DNA of 64,000 nucleotides from an uncultured Clostridia bacterium (GTDB lineage: Bacteria; Bacillota; Clostridia; Oscillospirales; Ruminococcaceae): assembly GCA_947630555.1 (NCBI GenBank), contig CANRIA010000002.1, positions 1 through 64,000 on the forward strand, read 5' to 3'. Positions within the stretch are counted from its first letter, which is position 1, and every line of letters begins with the position of its first letter. A program made the translations under genes and the position numbers. Shown piece after piece: positions 19,590 through 27,321 of the stretch. A model generated the notes under the pieces. The model worked only from the letters and a program-made list of their open reading frames with translations. It was not told the DNA's origin and searched no databases.

Positions 19590-20876
19590 ATGAAAGTCAT
19601 ATATGCAAACGGCAAAGACGAGTACGAGTTTTTCGCAGAGCTTGATAAACGTCACGTTGAGACCGATAAAAAGGTAACAGAAACGGTAAGCGAGATAATC
19701 GACACGGTAAGAAAAGGCGGCGACAGCGCTGTTAAAGCCTATACAGAAAAGTTTGACGGCAAACTTCCGCAGTATTATGAAGTGCCGCGAGATGTTATAA
19801 ATGATGCCCTTACTGAGGCTGACAGCGTGTTTACAGATGCGCTTTTAAACTGTATAGAGAATATAAGGAGTTTTCACGAGAGGCAGAAGTCGCAGTCGTT
19901 TGTTGATACAAAAGACAACGGCGTTATCCTCGGTCAGAGGGTCAGAGGTCTTGAAAGAGTGGGGCTTTATGTTCCCGGCGGCACGGCGGCTTACCCGTCA
20001 TCGGTGCTTATGAACGCCGTACCTGCAAAAATAGCAGGCGTTAAAGAGATAATAATGGTGACACCGCCACTCAAAGACGGCACGCCGAACAAAGATATTC
20101 TGGTCGCGGCGGCTCTTTGCGGCGTTGACAGGATATTTCTCTCGGGCGGCGCGCAGGCAATAGCGGCTTTGGCGTTTGGTACTGAAGAAATACCAAAAGT
20201 TGACAAGATAGTAGGCCCGGGAAATATATACGTCGCGACCGCGAAAAAGATGCTTTACGGCACGGTGGATATTGATATGATAGCAGGCCCGAGCGAGATA
20301 CTTGTGCTCTCTGACGGCACTACCGACCCTGCATACATAGCGGCTGACCTTATGTCGCAGGCAGAGCACGATGTTCTGGCTTCTTCCGTTTTGGTAACTA
20401 CCGACAAAGACAGCGTTGAAAAGATTTTCGCACAGCTAGAAAAGCAGATGGAGAAGTTATCAAGGAAAGATATTATAAAAAAATCGCTTGACGATTACGG
20501 CGCAGTTATAGTATGCACCGACAAGGAGCAGGCGATTGAAATGGCAAACCGCATAGCTCCAGAGCATATTGAGATACTTTTCAAAGACCCACTGGAGTAT
20601 GTTGGCAGGATAAACAACGCAGGTTCTATGTTTTTGGGAAACTATGCCCCCGAACCGCTCGGTGACTATTATGCTGGGCCCAACCACGTTCTGCCTACCA
20701 GCGGCACGGCAAGGTTTTTCTCGCCGCTTGGTGTAAACAGCTTTGAAAAGCGCTCCAGCTTTATATACTACACCGAGCAGGCTTTGCGCGAGGCAAAAGA
20801 CGATATAGTCTGCGTTGCCGAAAAAGAAGGTCTTACAGCGCATGCAAATTCTATTAAAGTAAGATTTGATTCTTAG
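19590..20876 (+). CDS. hisD: Histidinol dehydrogenase
   Basis: Last two steps of the pathway: NAD- and zinc-dependent oxidation of histidinol to histidine. It is 428 residues, the usual length. Motifs: GLYVPGGTAAYPS, VGPGNIYVATAKKMLYG, AGPSEILVLSD, QAEHD and GPNHVLPTSGTARFFSPL. An AAAGGGG site precedes the ATG. It lies 12 bases after hisG. Confidence 0.97.
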   Translation: MKVIYANGKDEYEFFAELDKRHVETDKKVTETVSEIIDTVRKGGDSAVKAYTEKFDGKLPQYYEVPRDVINDALTEADSVFTDALLNCIENIRSFHERQKSQSFVDTKDNGVILGQRVRGLERVGLYVPGGTAAYPSSVLMNAVPAKIAGVKEIIMVTPPLKDGTPNKDILVAAALCGVDRIFLSGGAQAIAALAFGTEEIPKVDKIVGPGNIYVATAKKMLYGTVDIDMIAGPSEILVLSDGTTDPAYIAADLMSQAEHDVLASSVLVTTDKDSVEKIFAQLEKQMEKLSRKDIIKKSLDDYGAVIVCTDKEQAIEMANRIAPEHIEILFKDPLEYVGRINNAGSMFLGNYAPEPLGDYYAGPNHVLPTSGTARFFSPLGVNSFEKRSSFIYYTEQALREAKDDIVCVAEKEGLTAHANSIKVRFDS

Positions 20877-20890
20877 AAAGAGTGAAACAT

Positions 20891-21958
20891 ATGTCAAACT
20901 GGGAACAAAACGTGCGCAGGGCAGTGCCTTATACGCCGGGCGAACAGCCGCAGGAGAGCGGAGTTATAAAGCTGAATACTAACGAAAACCCATTTCCGCC
21001 CTCGCCGGGTGTAAGAAAAATTCTCGATGATTTTGATACTGACAGACTGCGCCTGTATCCACAGCCTGACTGCTCGGCTTTGATAACTGCTATCGCTGAG
21101 AGATACGGCGTAAAGCATTCGCAGGTGTTTGTGGGCGTGGGCTCTGACGATGTGCTTTCAATGGCGTTTATGACGTTTTTTAACTCCGATAAGCCGATAC
21201 TTTTCCCCGATGTTACATATTCTTTTTACGACGTGTGGGCGGACGTGTACAAAATTCCGTACAAAACCTGCCCCCTGCGCGGCGATTTCACTATAGACCC
21301 CGATGATTACAAGCAGCCCAACGGCGGTATAGTTTTCCCGAACCCCAACGCTCCTACAGGCGTTTGCGAAAGCGTTGATATGATAGAAGATGTGGTAAAG
21401 GCAAACCCGTCTTCGGTGGTAATTATTGATGAAGCGTATATAGACTTCGGCGGCGAAAGCTGTCTGCGGCTTACAGAAAAATATGATAACCTGCTTGTGG
21501 TGCAGACGTTTTCAAAATCGCGCTCAATGGCAGGCATGAGGATAGGTTTTGCGATAGGCAGCGAGAGACTTATAAAATATATGAATGATGTGAAGTTTTC
21601 CGTCAATTCGTATACTATGAATACTCTTACGCTGCTTTGCGGCAGGGCAGCCGTTCAGGACGAAGAATATTTTAATAAGTGCTGCGGCGAGATCATAAAC
21701 ATAAGAGAATACAGCAAGGAAAAGCTGAAAGATTTGGGCTTTGAACTTACCGATTCAAAGAGCAACTTTTTGTTTGCAAAGCACAAAACGGCAAAGGCAC
21801 GGGATATATTTGAATCTCTTAAAGAGAGAAAAATATATGTGCGCTACTGGGATAAACAGCGCATTTCAGACTATCTCAGAATAACTGTAGGCACGCGCGG
21901 GCAGATGGACAAGCTTTTCTGCGCGCTGAAAGACATATTGAAAGGATGGACATTATGA
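20891..21958 (+). CDS. hisC: Histidinol-phosphate aminotransferase
   Basis: PLP-dependent transamination of imidazole-acetol phosphate to histidinol phosphate. It is 355 residues, fold type I. Motifs: KLNTNENPFPPSPGV, PNPNAPTG, IIDEAYIDFGGES and QTFSKSRSMAGMRIGFAIG, whose Lys should bind PLP. The ATG at 20891 is chosen with AAGAGTG upstream; GTG at 20882 is an alternative three codons earlier. The stop overlaps the hisB start (ATGA). Confidence 0.94.
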   Translation: MSNWEQNVRRAVPYTPGEQPQESGVIKLNTNENPFPPSPGVRKILDDFDTDRLRLYPQPDCSALITAIAERYGVKHSQVFVGVGSDDVLSMAFMTFFNSDKPILFPDVTYSFYDVWADVYKIPYKTCPLRGDFTIDPDDYKQPNGGIVFPNPNAPTGVCESVDMIEDVVKANPSSVVIIDEAYIDFGGESCLRLTEKYDNLLVVQTFSKSRSMAGMRIGFAIGSERLIKYMNDVKFSVNSYTMNTLTLLCGRAAVQDEEYFNKCCGEIINIREYSKEKLKDLGFELTDSKSNFLFAKHKTAKARDIFESLKERKIYVRYWDKQRISDYLRITVGTRGQMDKLFCALKDILKGWTL

Positions 21959-22533
21959 GAACAGCTCAGATAAGCCGCAAGACCAAAGAAACGGACATAA
22001 ACGTTTTTGTTGACCTTGATAACGGCGGCGTTTGCGAGATAGACACAGGCATAGGCTTTTTTGACCATATGCTTACAGCGCTTTCAATGCACAGCGGCAT
22101 TTCGCTTAAAGTAAGCTGCAAAGGCGACCTGAACGTTGACTGCCACCACTCGGTAGAAGATACAGGCATTGTTATAGGTCAGGCTTTGGCAAAAGCTCTT
22201 GGCGATAAACGCGGCATTGAAAGATACGGCACGGCATTCATACCTATGGACGAGGCGCTTGCTATGTGCTCTATGGACATAAGCGGCAGACCTTACCTTG
22301 TGTTTGATGCGGCATTTACTGAAGAGCGCATAGGCGAATACGACACCTGCATGACGGAGGAGTTTTTCCGCGCGCTGGCTTTCAATGCAGGCATAACTTT
22401 GCACCTTAAAGCAGTTTACGGCAAGAACGCTCACCACATAACCGAGGCGCTGTTCAAATCATTCGCGCACGCTCTGAAAAATGCCATTTGTTTGAGCGGC
22501 GGAGAGCTTCTTTCCACAAAAGGCGTACTGTAA
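21955..22533 (+). CDS. hisB: Imidazoleglycerol-phosphate dehydratase
   Basis: Mn-dependent dehydration step of histidine synthesis. It is 192 residues, the monofunctional form without the phosphatase domain of enteric HisB. The repeated metal-binding signatures are visible: DCHHSVEDTGIVIGQAL and NAHHITEALFKSFAHAL. The start at 21955 overlaps the hisC stop by 4 bases, with AAAGGA at 21941-21946. Histidinol phosphatase must be encoded elsewhere. Confidence 0.96.
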   Translation: MRTAQISRKTKETDINVFVDLDNGGVCEIDTGIGFFDHMLTALSMHSGISLKVSCKGDLNVDCHHSVEDTGIVIGQALAKALGDKRGIERYGTAFIPMDEALAMCSMDISGRPYLVFDAAFTEERIGEYDTCMTEEFFRALAFNAGITLHLKAVYGKNAHHITEALFKSFAHALKNAICLSGGELLSTKGVL

Positions 22534-22555
22534 TATTTTGAAAGGCTGATGACCT

Positions 22556-23167
22556 ATGATAGCAATAATAGATTACGGAGCTGGCAATATTTTTTCCGTA
22601 AAAAATGCGCTGGAGCACCTCGGCATTTCCGCAAAGCTGACATCTGACAAAAGCGAGATAGCGAACGCAGATGGCATGATACTGCCGGGCGTGGGAGCGT
22701 TCGGCTTTGCTATGGAAAAACTGCAAGAGAGCGGTCTTGCCGATATTATAAAAGAGCAAAGCGCAAAAAAGCCGCTGTTGGGCATATGCCTTGGTATGCA
22801 GCTGCTGTTTGATAAAAGCTATGAGTTCGGCGAGCATGAGGGGCTTGGGCTGATACACGGCTATGTAGACAAGATAGTCGCGCCCGACCTTGTTGTGCCG
22901 CACATGGGCTGGAACAAGCTTGAAAAGCAGAATATTTGCCCCATGCTTGAAAATGTCGGCAACGACAGCTATGTGTATTTTGTACATTCGTATAAGGCGT
23001 TTTGCGATGATGAAAGCATTGCCGCATACTGTGAGTACGGCGGAAAAGTTCCTGCGCTGGTCTACGACGGCAAATACGTTTACGGTGCGCAGTTCCACCC
23101 CGAAAAATCGGGCGATACAGGGCTTGCAATGCTGAAAAGCTTCGCCAAGATATGCAAGGAGGTATAG
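22556..23167 (+). CDS. hisH: Imidazole glycerol phosphate synthase, glutaminase subunit
   Basis: Class I glutamine amidotransferase that supplies ammonia to HisF. It is 203 residues. Motifs: [17 protein letters not shown] at the N-terminus, [12 protein letters not shown] with the nucleophile Cys near residue 78, and QFHPEKSG with the catalytic His-Glu pair. It ends 1 base before hisF, whose ribosome binding site (AAGGAGG) lies inside its last codons. Confidence 0.96.
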   Translation: MIAIIDYGAGNIFSVKNALEHLGISAKLTSDKSEIANADGMILPGVGAFGFAMEKLQESGLADIIKEQSAKKPLLGICLGMQLLFDKSYEFGEHEGLGLIHGYVDKIVAPDLVVPHMGWNKLEKQNICPMLENVGNDSYVYFVHSYKAFCDDESIAAYCEYGGKVPALVYDGKYVYGAQFHPEKSGDTGLAMLKSFAKICKEV

Positions 23168-23168
23168 T

Positions 23169-23924
23169 ATGCTTGCAAAAAGAATAATACCCTGCCTTGA
23201 CGTCCGTGACGGAAAGGTAGTAAAGGGCGTGAATTTTCAGGGCATACGCGAGGTAGGCGACCCCGTTGAATGTGCTGAAGAATACAACAGGCAGGGCGCC
23301 GATGAAATAGTTTTTTATGATATAACCGCATCTCACGAGGGCAGGGGAGTATTTTTAGATGTCGTGCGTGAGACGGCAAAAAGGGTGTTCGTTCCGCTGA
23401 CTGTCGGCGGCGGCATAAAGACAGTAGATGATATTCGCGAGGCTTTGAGGGCAGGCGCGGATAAAGTTTCGGTAAACTCGCAGGCGGTGCAGAACCCTCA
23501 GCTTATCAAAGAAGGCGCGGATATTTTCGGCAGCCAGTGTATATGCCTTGGCGTTGACGCGAAAAAAACAAAGTCGGGCGGCTGGACTGTATTTATAAAC
23601 GGCGGCAGGATAGATATGCAGCTTGACCTTATCGACTGGGTGAAAAAAGCCGAGCAGCTTGGCGCAGGGGAGATATGCCTGAACTCCATAGATACCGACG
23701 GCGTTCGCGGAGGCTTTGATATACCCATGCTGAAAGAAGTCGTGAACGCTGTAAAAATACCCGTTATAGCAAGCGGCGGCGCAGGAAAGCTATTCGATTT
23801 TGCAGACGCTTTTTTGCAGACCGACTGTTCTGCGGCTCTGGCGGCTTCGCTGTTCCATTTTAAAGAGCTCACGGTTAGCGAAGTAAAGACCGACTGCCGC
23901 TCAAAAGGTATAAAAGTTAGGTAA
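23169..23924 (+). CDS. hisF: Imidazole glycerol phosphate synthase, cyclase subunit
   Basis: TIM-barrel cyclase that joins PRFAR and ammonia to give IGP and AICAR. It is 251 residues with the HisF start motif [19 protein letters not shown] (Asp near 11), [13 protein letters not shown], and [12 protein letters not shown] near the C-terminus. Its HisF-specific features show it is not the missing HisA; hisA normally stands between hisH and hisF and is absent here. Confidence 0.96.
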   Translation: MLAKRIIPCLDVRDGKVVKGVNFQGIREVGDPVECAEEYNRQGADEIVFYDITASHEGRGVFLDVVRETAKRVFVPLTVGGGIKTVDDIREALRAGADKVSVNSQAVQNPQLIKEGADIFGSQCICLGVDAKKTKSGGWTVFINGGRIDMQLDLIDWVKKAEQLGAGEICLNSIDTDGVRGGFDIPMLKEVVNAVKIPVIASGGAGKLFDFADAFLQTDCSAALAASLFHFKELTVSEVKTDCRSKGIKVR

Positions 23925-23941
23925 TACCGAAAGGAAGCATT

Positions 23942-24289
23942 ATGGTAAAAATTGATATTAACGACCTTGACAGATACTTTGAAAAGTCGCAGCTTATTCC
24001 TGCAATAGCTTTTGAAGTGAACACCAAAACGGTGCTTATGCTCGCGTACATGAACCGCGAAAGTCTTGAAAAAACTCTTGAAACGGGTTATACTTGGTAC
24101 TGGAGCAGATCTCGCCGGGAGCTTTGGAACAAGGGCGCGACTTCGGGACACCTGCAAAAGGTAATCTCGATATATAGCGACTGCGACAACGACACGCTGC
24201 TTCTTAATGTAGAGCAGACGGGAGCAGCTTGCCATACGGGAAGTTACAGCTGCTTTTTCAACGAAATGTATAACAGAGAGGATAAATAA
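23942..24289 (+). CDS. hisI: Phosphoribosyl-AMP cyclohydrolase
   Basis: Opens the adenine ring of PR-AMP; zinc and magnesium dependent. It is 115 residues, the single-domain form. Motifs: [32 protein letters not shown], and the metal ligands in DCDNDTLLL and GAACHTG. The partner hydrolase hisE follows 1 base after the stop as a separate gene. Confidence 0.96.
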   Translation: MVKIDINDLDRYFEKSQLIPAIAFEVNTKTVLMLAYMNRESLEKTLETGYTWYWSRSRRELWNKGATSGHLQKVISIYSDCDNDTLLLNVEQTGAACHTGSYSCFFNEMYNREDK

Positions 24290-24290
24290 T

Positions 24291-24629
24291 ATGACGGTAT
24301 ATGAAGAAATATTTGAAGTGATATCGCAGAGAAAAAGGGAGTATGAAAACGGTACTGCCGCGGAAAACTCTTACACTGCGTATCTGTTTGAAAAGGGCGT
24401 TGACAAAATATGCAAGAAGGTCGGCGAGGAAGCGACTGAAACTGTAATAGCCGCAAAAAATGGCGATAACGAAGAACTCGCAAATGAAATAAACGACCTT
24501 TTGTATCACGTTATGGTGCTGTGCGCCAACCAGGGACTTGCATGGGCTGACGTTGAAAAGATACTTGCCGAGCGAAATCTAAAAAATGGCAATCTCAAAA
24601 CTTTTCATCAGGTGGATAAGAATACCTGA
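24291..24629 (+). CDS. hisE: Phosphoribosyl-ATP pyrophosphatase
   Basis: Hydrolyses phosphoribosyl-ATP to PR-AMP and pyrophosphate, the second pathway step. It is 112 residues of the all-helical MazG-like fold. Motifs: KICKKVGEEATETVIAAKNG and ELANEINDLLYHVMVL, with the acidic metal-binding residues. It is the last recognised his gene; the GNAT gene follows 16 bases later and is probably co-transcribed. Confidence 0.95.
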   Translation: MTVYEEIFEVISQRKREYENGTAAENSYTAYLFEKGVDKICKKVGEEATETVIAAKNGDNEELANEINDLLYHVMVLCANQGLAWADVEKILAERNLKNGNLKTFHQVDKNT

Positions 24630-24645
24630 TAAATGAGGAATAAAC

Positions 24646-25200
24646 ATGGACAGAATAATTAAACCTATGGAGGAAAAGTACCTGTCCTCATCGCTGGATA
24701 TGGTTGAGACGGTTTTTGCGCAGTGTATCAGCCACAAGGAGGGGAGAACGGTGAGAAGTCTTGTAGAGGAGATACGTTCAAAGAAATATTATATCCCGCA
24801 GCTTGAGCTTATCATGACAAACGGCAATGACGAGATAACAGGATATGTGATGTTTTCACGTTTTCATATCGAGGGAAGATATGAAAATGAGCTGCTTATA
24901 CTTACCCCTGCGGCTGTCAGGACAGATGTGCAGCGCAGGCATATCTCAAAAGAGCTTATCGAATACGGCTTTGAAAAAGCAAAAGAAATGGGATTTAAAG
25001 CCGTTCTTGTTGAGGGCGACCCGAAGAATTATGTATCTCGCGGATTTGAGCCGAGCTATAAATTCGGTATTGAAGCAGGAGAGAAGATACATCTGCCGCA
25101 CCCAGACTGCCTTATGATAAAAGAGCTTGTAAGCGATGGGGCAAAGAAAATGCACGGTCTTGTTGACTACTCGTTTTATAGATCGCTTTCTGAAGAATAA
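24646..25200 (+). CDS. GNAT family N-acetyltransferase
   Basis: A 184-residue protein of the Gcn5 fold, similar to the YhbS-like subgroup. Beta4 is LLILTPAAV, followed by the acyl-CoA-binding stretch RTDVQRRHISKELIEYGF, then KAVLVEGDPKNYVSRGFEPS. The substrate cannot be told. It is 16 bases downstream of hisE without a terminator, so it probably rides on the his transcript. The conserved RGF motif supports a small-molecule or peptide acetyltransferase. Confidence 0.8.
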   Translation: MDRIIKPMEEKYLSSSLDMVETVFAQCISHKEGRTVRSLVEEIRSKKYYIPQLELIMTNGNDEITGYVMFSRFHIEGRYENELLILTPAAVRTDVQRRHISKELIEYGFEKAKEMGFKAVLVEGDPKNYVSRGFEPSYKFGIEAGEKIHLPHPDCLMIKELVSDGAKKMHGLVDYSFYRSLSEE

Positions 25201-25239
25201 TAAACACAGCCTTGCCAGTAAGTTTTTTTAAAGAAACTA

Positions 25240-25268
25240 TTGACAAGGCATTATTTTTGCGTTATAAT
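25240..25268 (+). promoter_or_regulatory. Consensus promoter of nifS-nifU
   Basis: TTGACA and TATAAT, both perfect, with a 17-base spacer, 51 bases upstream of the nifS start. Confidence 0.85.
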
Positions 25269-25270
25269 AA

Positions 25271-25293
25271 ATATACCTACTAAATAGGTATAT
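25271..25293. promoter_or_regulatory. 23-bp inverted repeat, candidate Fe-S/cysteine regulator operator
   Basis: ATATACCTA and TAGGTATAT are perfect inverted arms around CTAAA, just after the -10 box and over the expected start of transcription. The form resembles operators of Rrf2-family regulators (IscR, CymR), which often control nifS-nifU type operons. No regulator gene is in the window, so the assignment is inference. Confidence 0.65.
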
Positions 25294-25319
25294 ATTATAT
25301 ATGAAAGGAACTGATAGAT

Positions 25320-26516
25320 ATGGACAGGCAAATATACCTTGACAACGCGGCGACCACTAAGATGTCAAGGGCGGCAATAGATGCTATGCTGCCGTATTTT
25401 GATAAAACGTTCGGCAACCCTTCCAGCCTGCACACAGCAGGGCAGAGAGCGGCTGAGGCGCTGAGCGGTGCAAGAAGCAGGGTGGCTGTTCTTCTGGGCT
25501 GCGAACCGAGAGAAATAACCTTTACTTCCGGCGGCAGCGAGGCTGACAATCAAGCTATCATCTCCGCGGCGGCAATAGGTGAAAAACATGGCAAAAAGCA
25601 CATTATATCTACTGCGTTTGAACATCACGCCGTTTTGCATACTCTTGAAAAGCTAAAGAAACAGGGCTTTGAAATAACCTTGCTTGATGTCGGTGAGCAC
25701 GGTTTGATTACTCCGCAGCAGGTGAGTGATGCAATTCGCGGCGACACCTGCCTTGTTGCGATAATGTACGCAAACAACGAGATAGGCACTATACAGCCGA
25801 TTGCAGAGATAGGCGCGGTTTGCCGTGAAAAGGGCGTTATTTTCCATACAGATGCGGTGCAGGCGGCAGGGCATATCCATATAGACGTCAAGCAGCAGAA
25901 TATTGATATGCTCTCGCTTTCGGCTCACAAGTTTCACGGCCCGAAAGGCATAGGCGCGCTGTATGTCAGAAAGGGTATCCCTCTTACATCTGTTATTGAG
26001 GGTGGTGCGCAGGAGCGCGGCAAGCGTGCCGGCACTGAGAATATACCGGCAATAATGGGTATGGCGGCGGCGTTTGAAGACGCTTGCAAAAGTATTGATG
26101 AAAATGCTGCAAAGCTTACGGTACTGCGCGACAGGCTTATTGACGGCATATCTGAGATACCGCACTCTATTCTCAACGGTGACAGAGAAAAACGCCTGCC
26201 GTCAAACGTGAACTTCTGCTTTGAGGGGATAGAGGGCGAGTCGCTGCTGCTTTTGCTTGACGACAAGGGTATATGCGCTTCTTCGGGCTCTGCGTGTACT
26301 TCTGGCTCGCTTGACCCCAGCCATGTTCTTCTGGCTATAGGCAGACCGCACGAGGTGGCGCACGGCTCGCTGAGGCTGTCGCTTTCGGAGGAGACTACCG
26401 ATGAGGAAATAGACTACACGATAAAAAGCGTGAAAGAAACGGTAGAATATCTGCGCAGCATATCTCCCGTGTGGCGCGACTTAGCAAGCGGAAAAAAAGA
26501 ATTTGTATTGAAATGA
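25320..26516 (+). CDS. nifS: Cysteine desulfurase (NifS/IscS type)
   Basis: PLP enzyme that removes sulfur from cysteine and passes it as persulfide to the scaffold protein. It is 398 residues. Motifs: [12 protein letters not shown] at the N-terminus, [22 protein letters not shown], the PLP Lys in [18 protein letters not shown], and the active Cys in [18 protein letters not shown]. The nifU gene begins 9 bases downstream. Whether it serves general Fe-S assembly or other thiolation cannot be told from sequence alone. Confidence 0.95.
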   Translation: MDRQIYLDNAATTKMSRAAIDAMLPYFDKTFGNPSSLHTAGQRAAEALSGARSRVAVLLGCEPREITFTSGGSEADNQAIISAAAIGEKHGKKHIISTAFEHHAVLHTLEKLKKQGFEITLLDVGEHGLITPQQVSDAIRGDTCLVAIMYANNEIGTIQPIAEIGAVCREKGVIFHTDAVQAAGHIHIDVKQQNIDMLSLSAHKFHGPKGIGALYVRKGIPLTSVIEGGAQERGKRAGTENIPAIMGMAAAFEDACKSIDENAAKLTVLRDRLIDGISEIPHSILNGDREKRLPSNVNFCFEGIEGESLLLLLDDKGICASSGSACTSGSLDPSHVLLAIGRPHEVAHGSLRLSLSEETTDEEIDYTIKSVKETVEYLRSISPVWRDLASGKKEFVLK

Positions 26517-26525
26517 GGTATTGAT

Positions 26526-26945
26526 ATGGCACTTTATAGTGAAAAGGTAATGGATCATTTTCGCAACCCGAGAAACGTTGGTATAATTGAAGATGCCGAC
26601 GGGGTAGGCGAGGTAGGCAACGCCAAATGCGGCGACATTATGAAGATATATCTGAAAATAAATAACGATATCATTGAGGACGTTAAGTTTGAAACTTTCG
26701 GCTGCGGCAGCGCGATAGCTTCAAGTTCTATGGCGACAGAGCTTATCAAGGGCAAGCCCGTTTCTGAGGCTTTGCAGCTGACGAACAAGGCGGTAGCAGA
26801 GGCGCTCGACGGTCTGCCTGTGCATAAGCTGCACTGTTCAGTCCTCGCGGAGGAGGCTATAAAAAAAGCGTTGCAGGATTATTACGAGCGCAACGGCATT
26901 GAGTATGATAAAGAGGCATTTGCATCGTGCGATTGCTGTTCGTAA
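26526..26945 (+). CDS. nifU: Fe-S cluster assembly scaffold, NifU/IscU type
   Basis: Scaffold on which Fe-S clusters are built with sulfur from NifS. It is 139 residues: an IscU-like domain with three ligand Cys (NAKCGD near residue 37, FGCGSAIASS near 62, LHCSVLAEEAI near 104), then a short tail ending CDCCS. The Asp after the first Cys is present. The Cys-rich tail is typical of the clostridial form. A non-coding repeat element begins right at the stop codon. Confidence 0.94.
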   Translation: MALYSEKVMDHFRNPRNVGIIEDADGVGEVGNAKCGDIMKIYLKINNDIIEDVKFETFGCGSAIASSSMATELIKGKPVSEALQLTNKAVAEALDGLPVHKLHCSVLAEEAIKKALQDYYERNGIEYDKEAFASCDCCS

Positions 26946-27229
26946 TAAATCAGAATTTATCTGCCTTACCTATTTTTCTTTTGGGAAAACCTTTCTGAAG
27001 AAAGGTTATTCCCCATACCCCTTTCCAAAGACTTTTCCATTGTTTTTGGCGAGGGGTAATTTGTTTTTATAAATTTGCAATAAGTTATAAATTATATGTG
27101 TATTAAATAGTATAATTACCCCTCGCCAAAAATATAGAAGTTTTAGTGAGGGGGCTTGGGGGATGACCCTTTTCCAAAAGGGTCTCCCCCAATAGCAAGG
27201 TAGGTATAGCAGACAAAATTCTGATTTAT
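26945..27229. repeat. MITE-like non-coding element with terminal inverted repeats
   Basis: About 285 bases between nifU and the amt terminator. The ends (26945-26974 and 27199-27229) are imperfect inverted repeats of about 30 bases sharing ATAAATCAGAATTT exactly, then TCTGC and ACCTA. Inside lies a second pair, GGCGAGGGGTAATT near 27050 and AATTACCCCTCGCC near 27115. Two small hairpins (AACCTTTCTGAAGAAAGGTT; GACCCTTTTCCAAAAGGGTC) lie further out. It has no coding capacity. The end sequence recurs at 41541-41553 before repeat copy B. Apart from this element and the amt terminator, 26946-27321 holds nothing recognisable. Confidence 0.65.
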
Positions 27230-27233
27230 ATGC

Positions 27234-27266
27234 AAAAAGGCAATAGGCGGTCAAAAGCTGACCGCC
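27234..27266 (-). terminator. Terminator of the amt gene
   Basis: On the minus strand GGCGGTCA (27266-27259) pairs with TGACCGCC (27253-27246) over a 5-base loop, followed by TATTGCCTTTTTG. Confidence 0.75.
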
Positions 27267-27321
27267 CATTACCCTCGCAGAATATATAAACACACAATAG
27301 TCGTAAGCGAATTTAATAAGT

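Noticed and set aside
25205-25250. Terminator after the GNAT gene
   Set aside because: GCCTTG and CAAGGC can pair, but the right arm lies in the nifS promoter and no T run follows, so the call is not safe.
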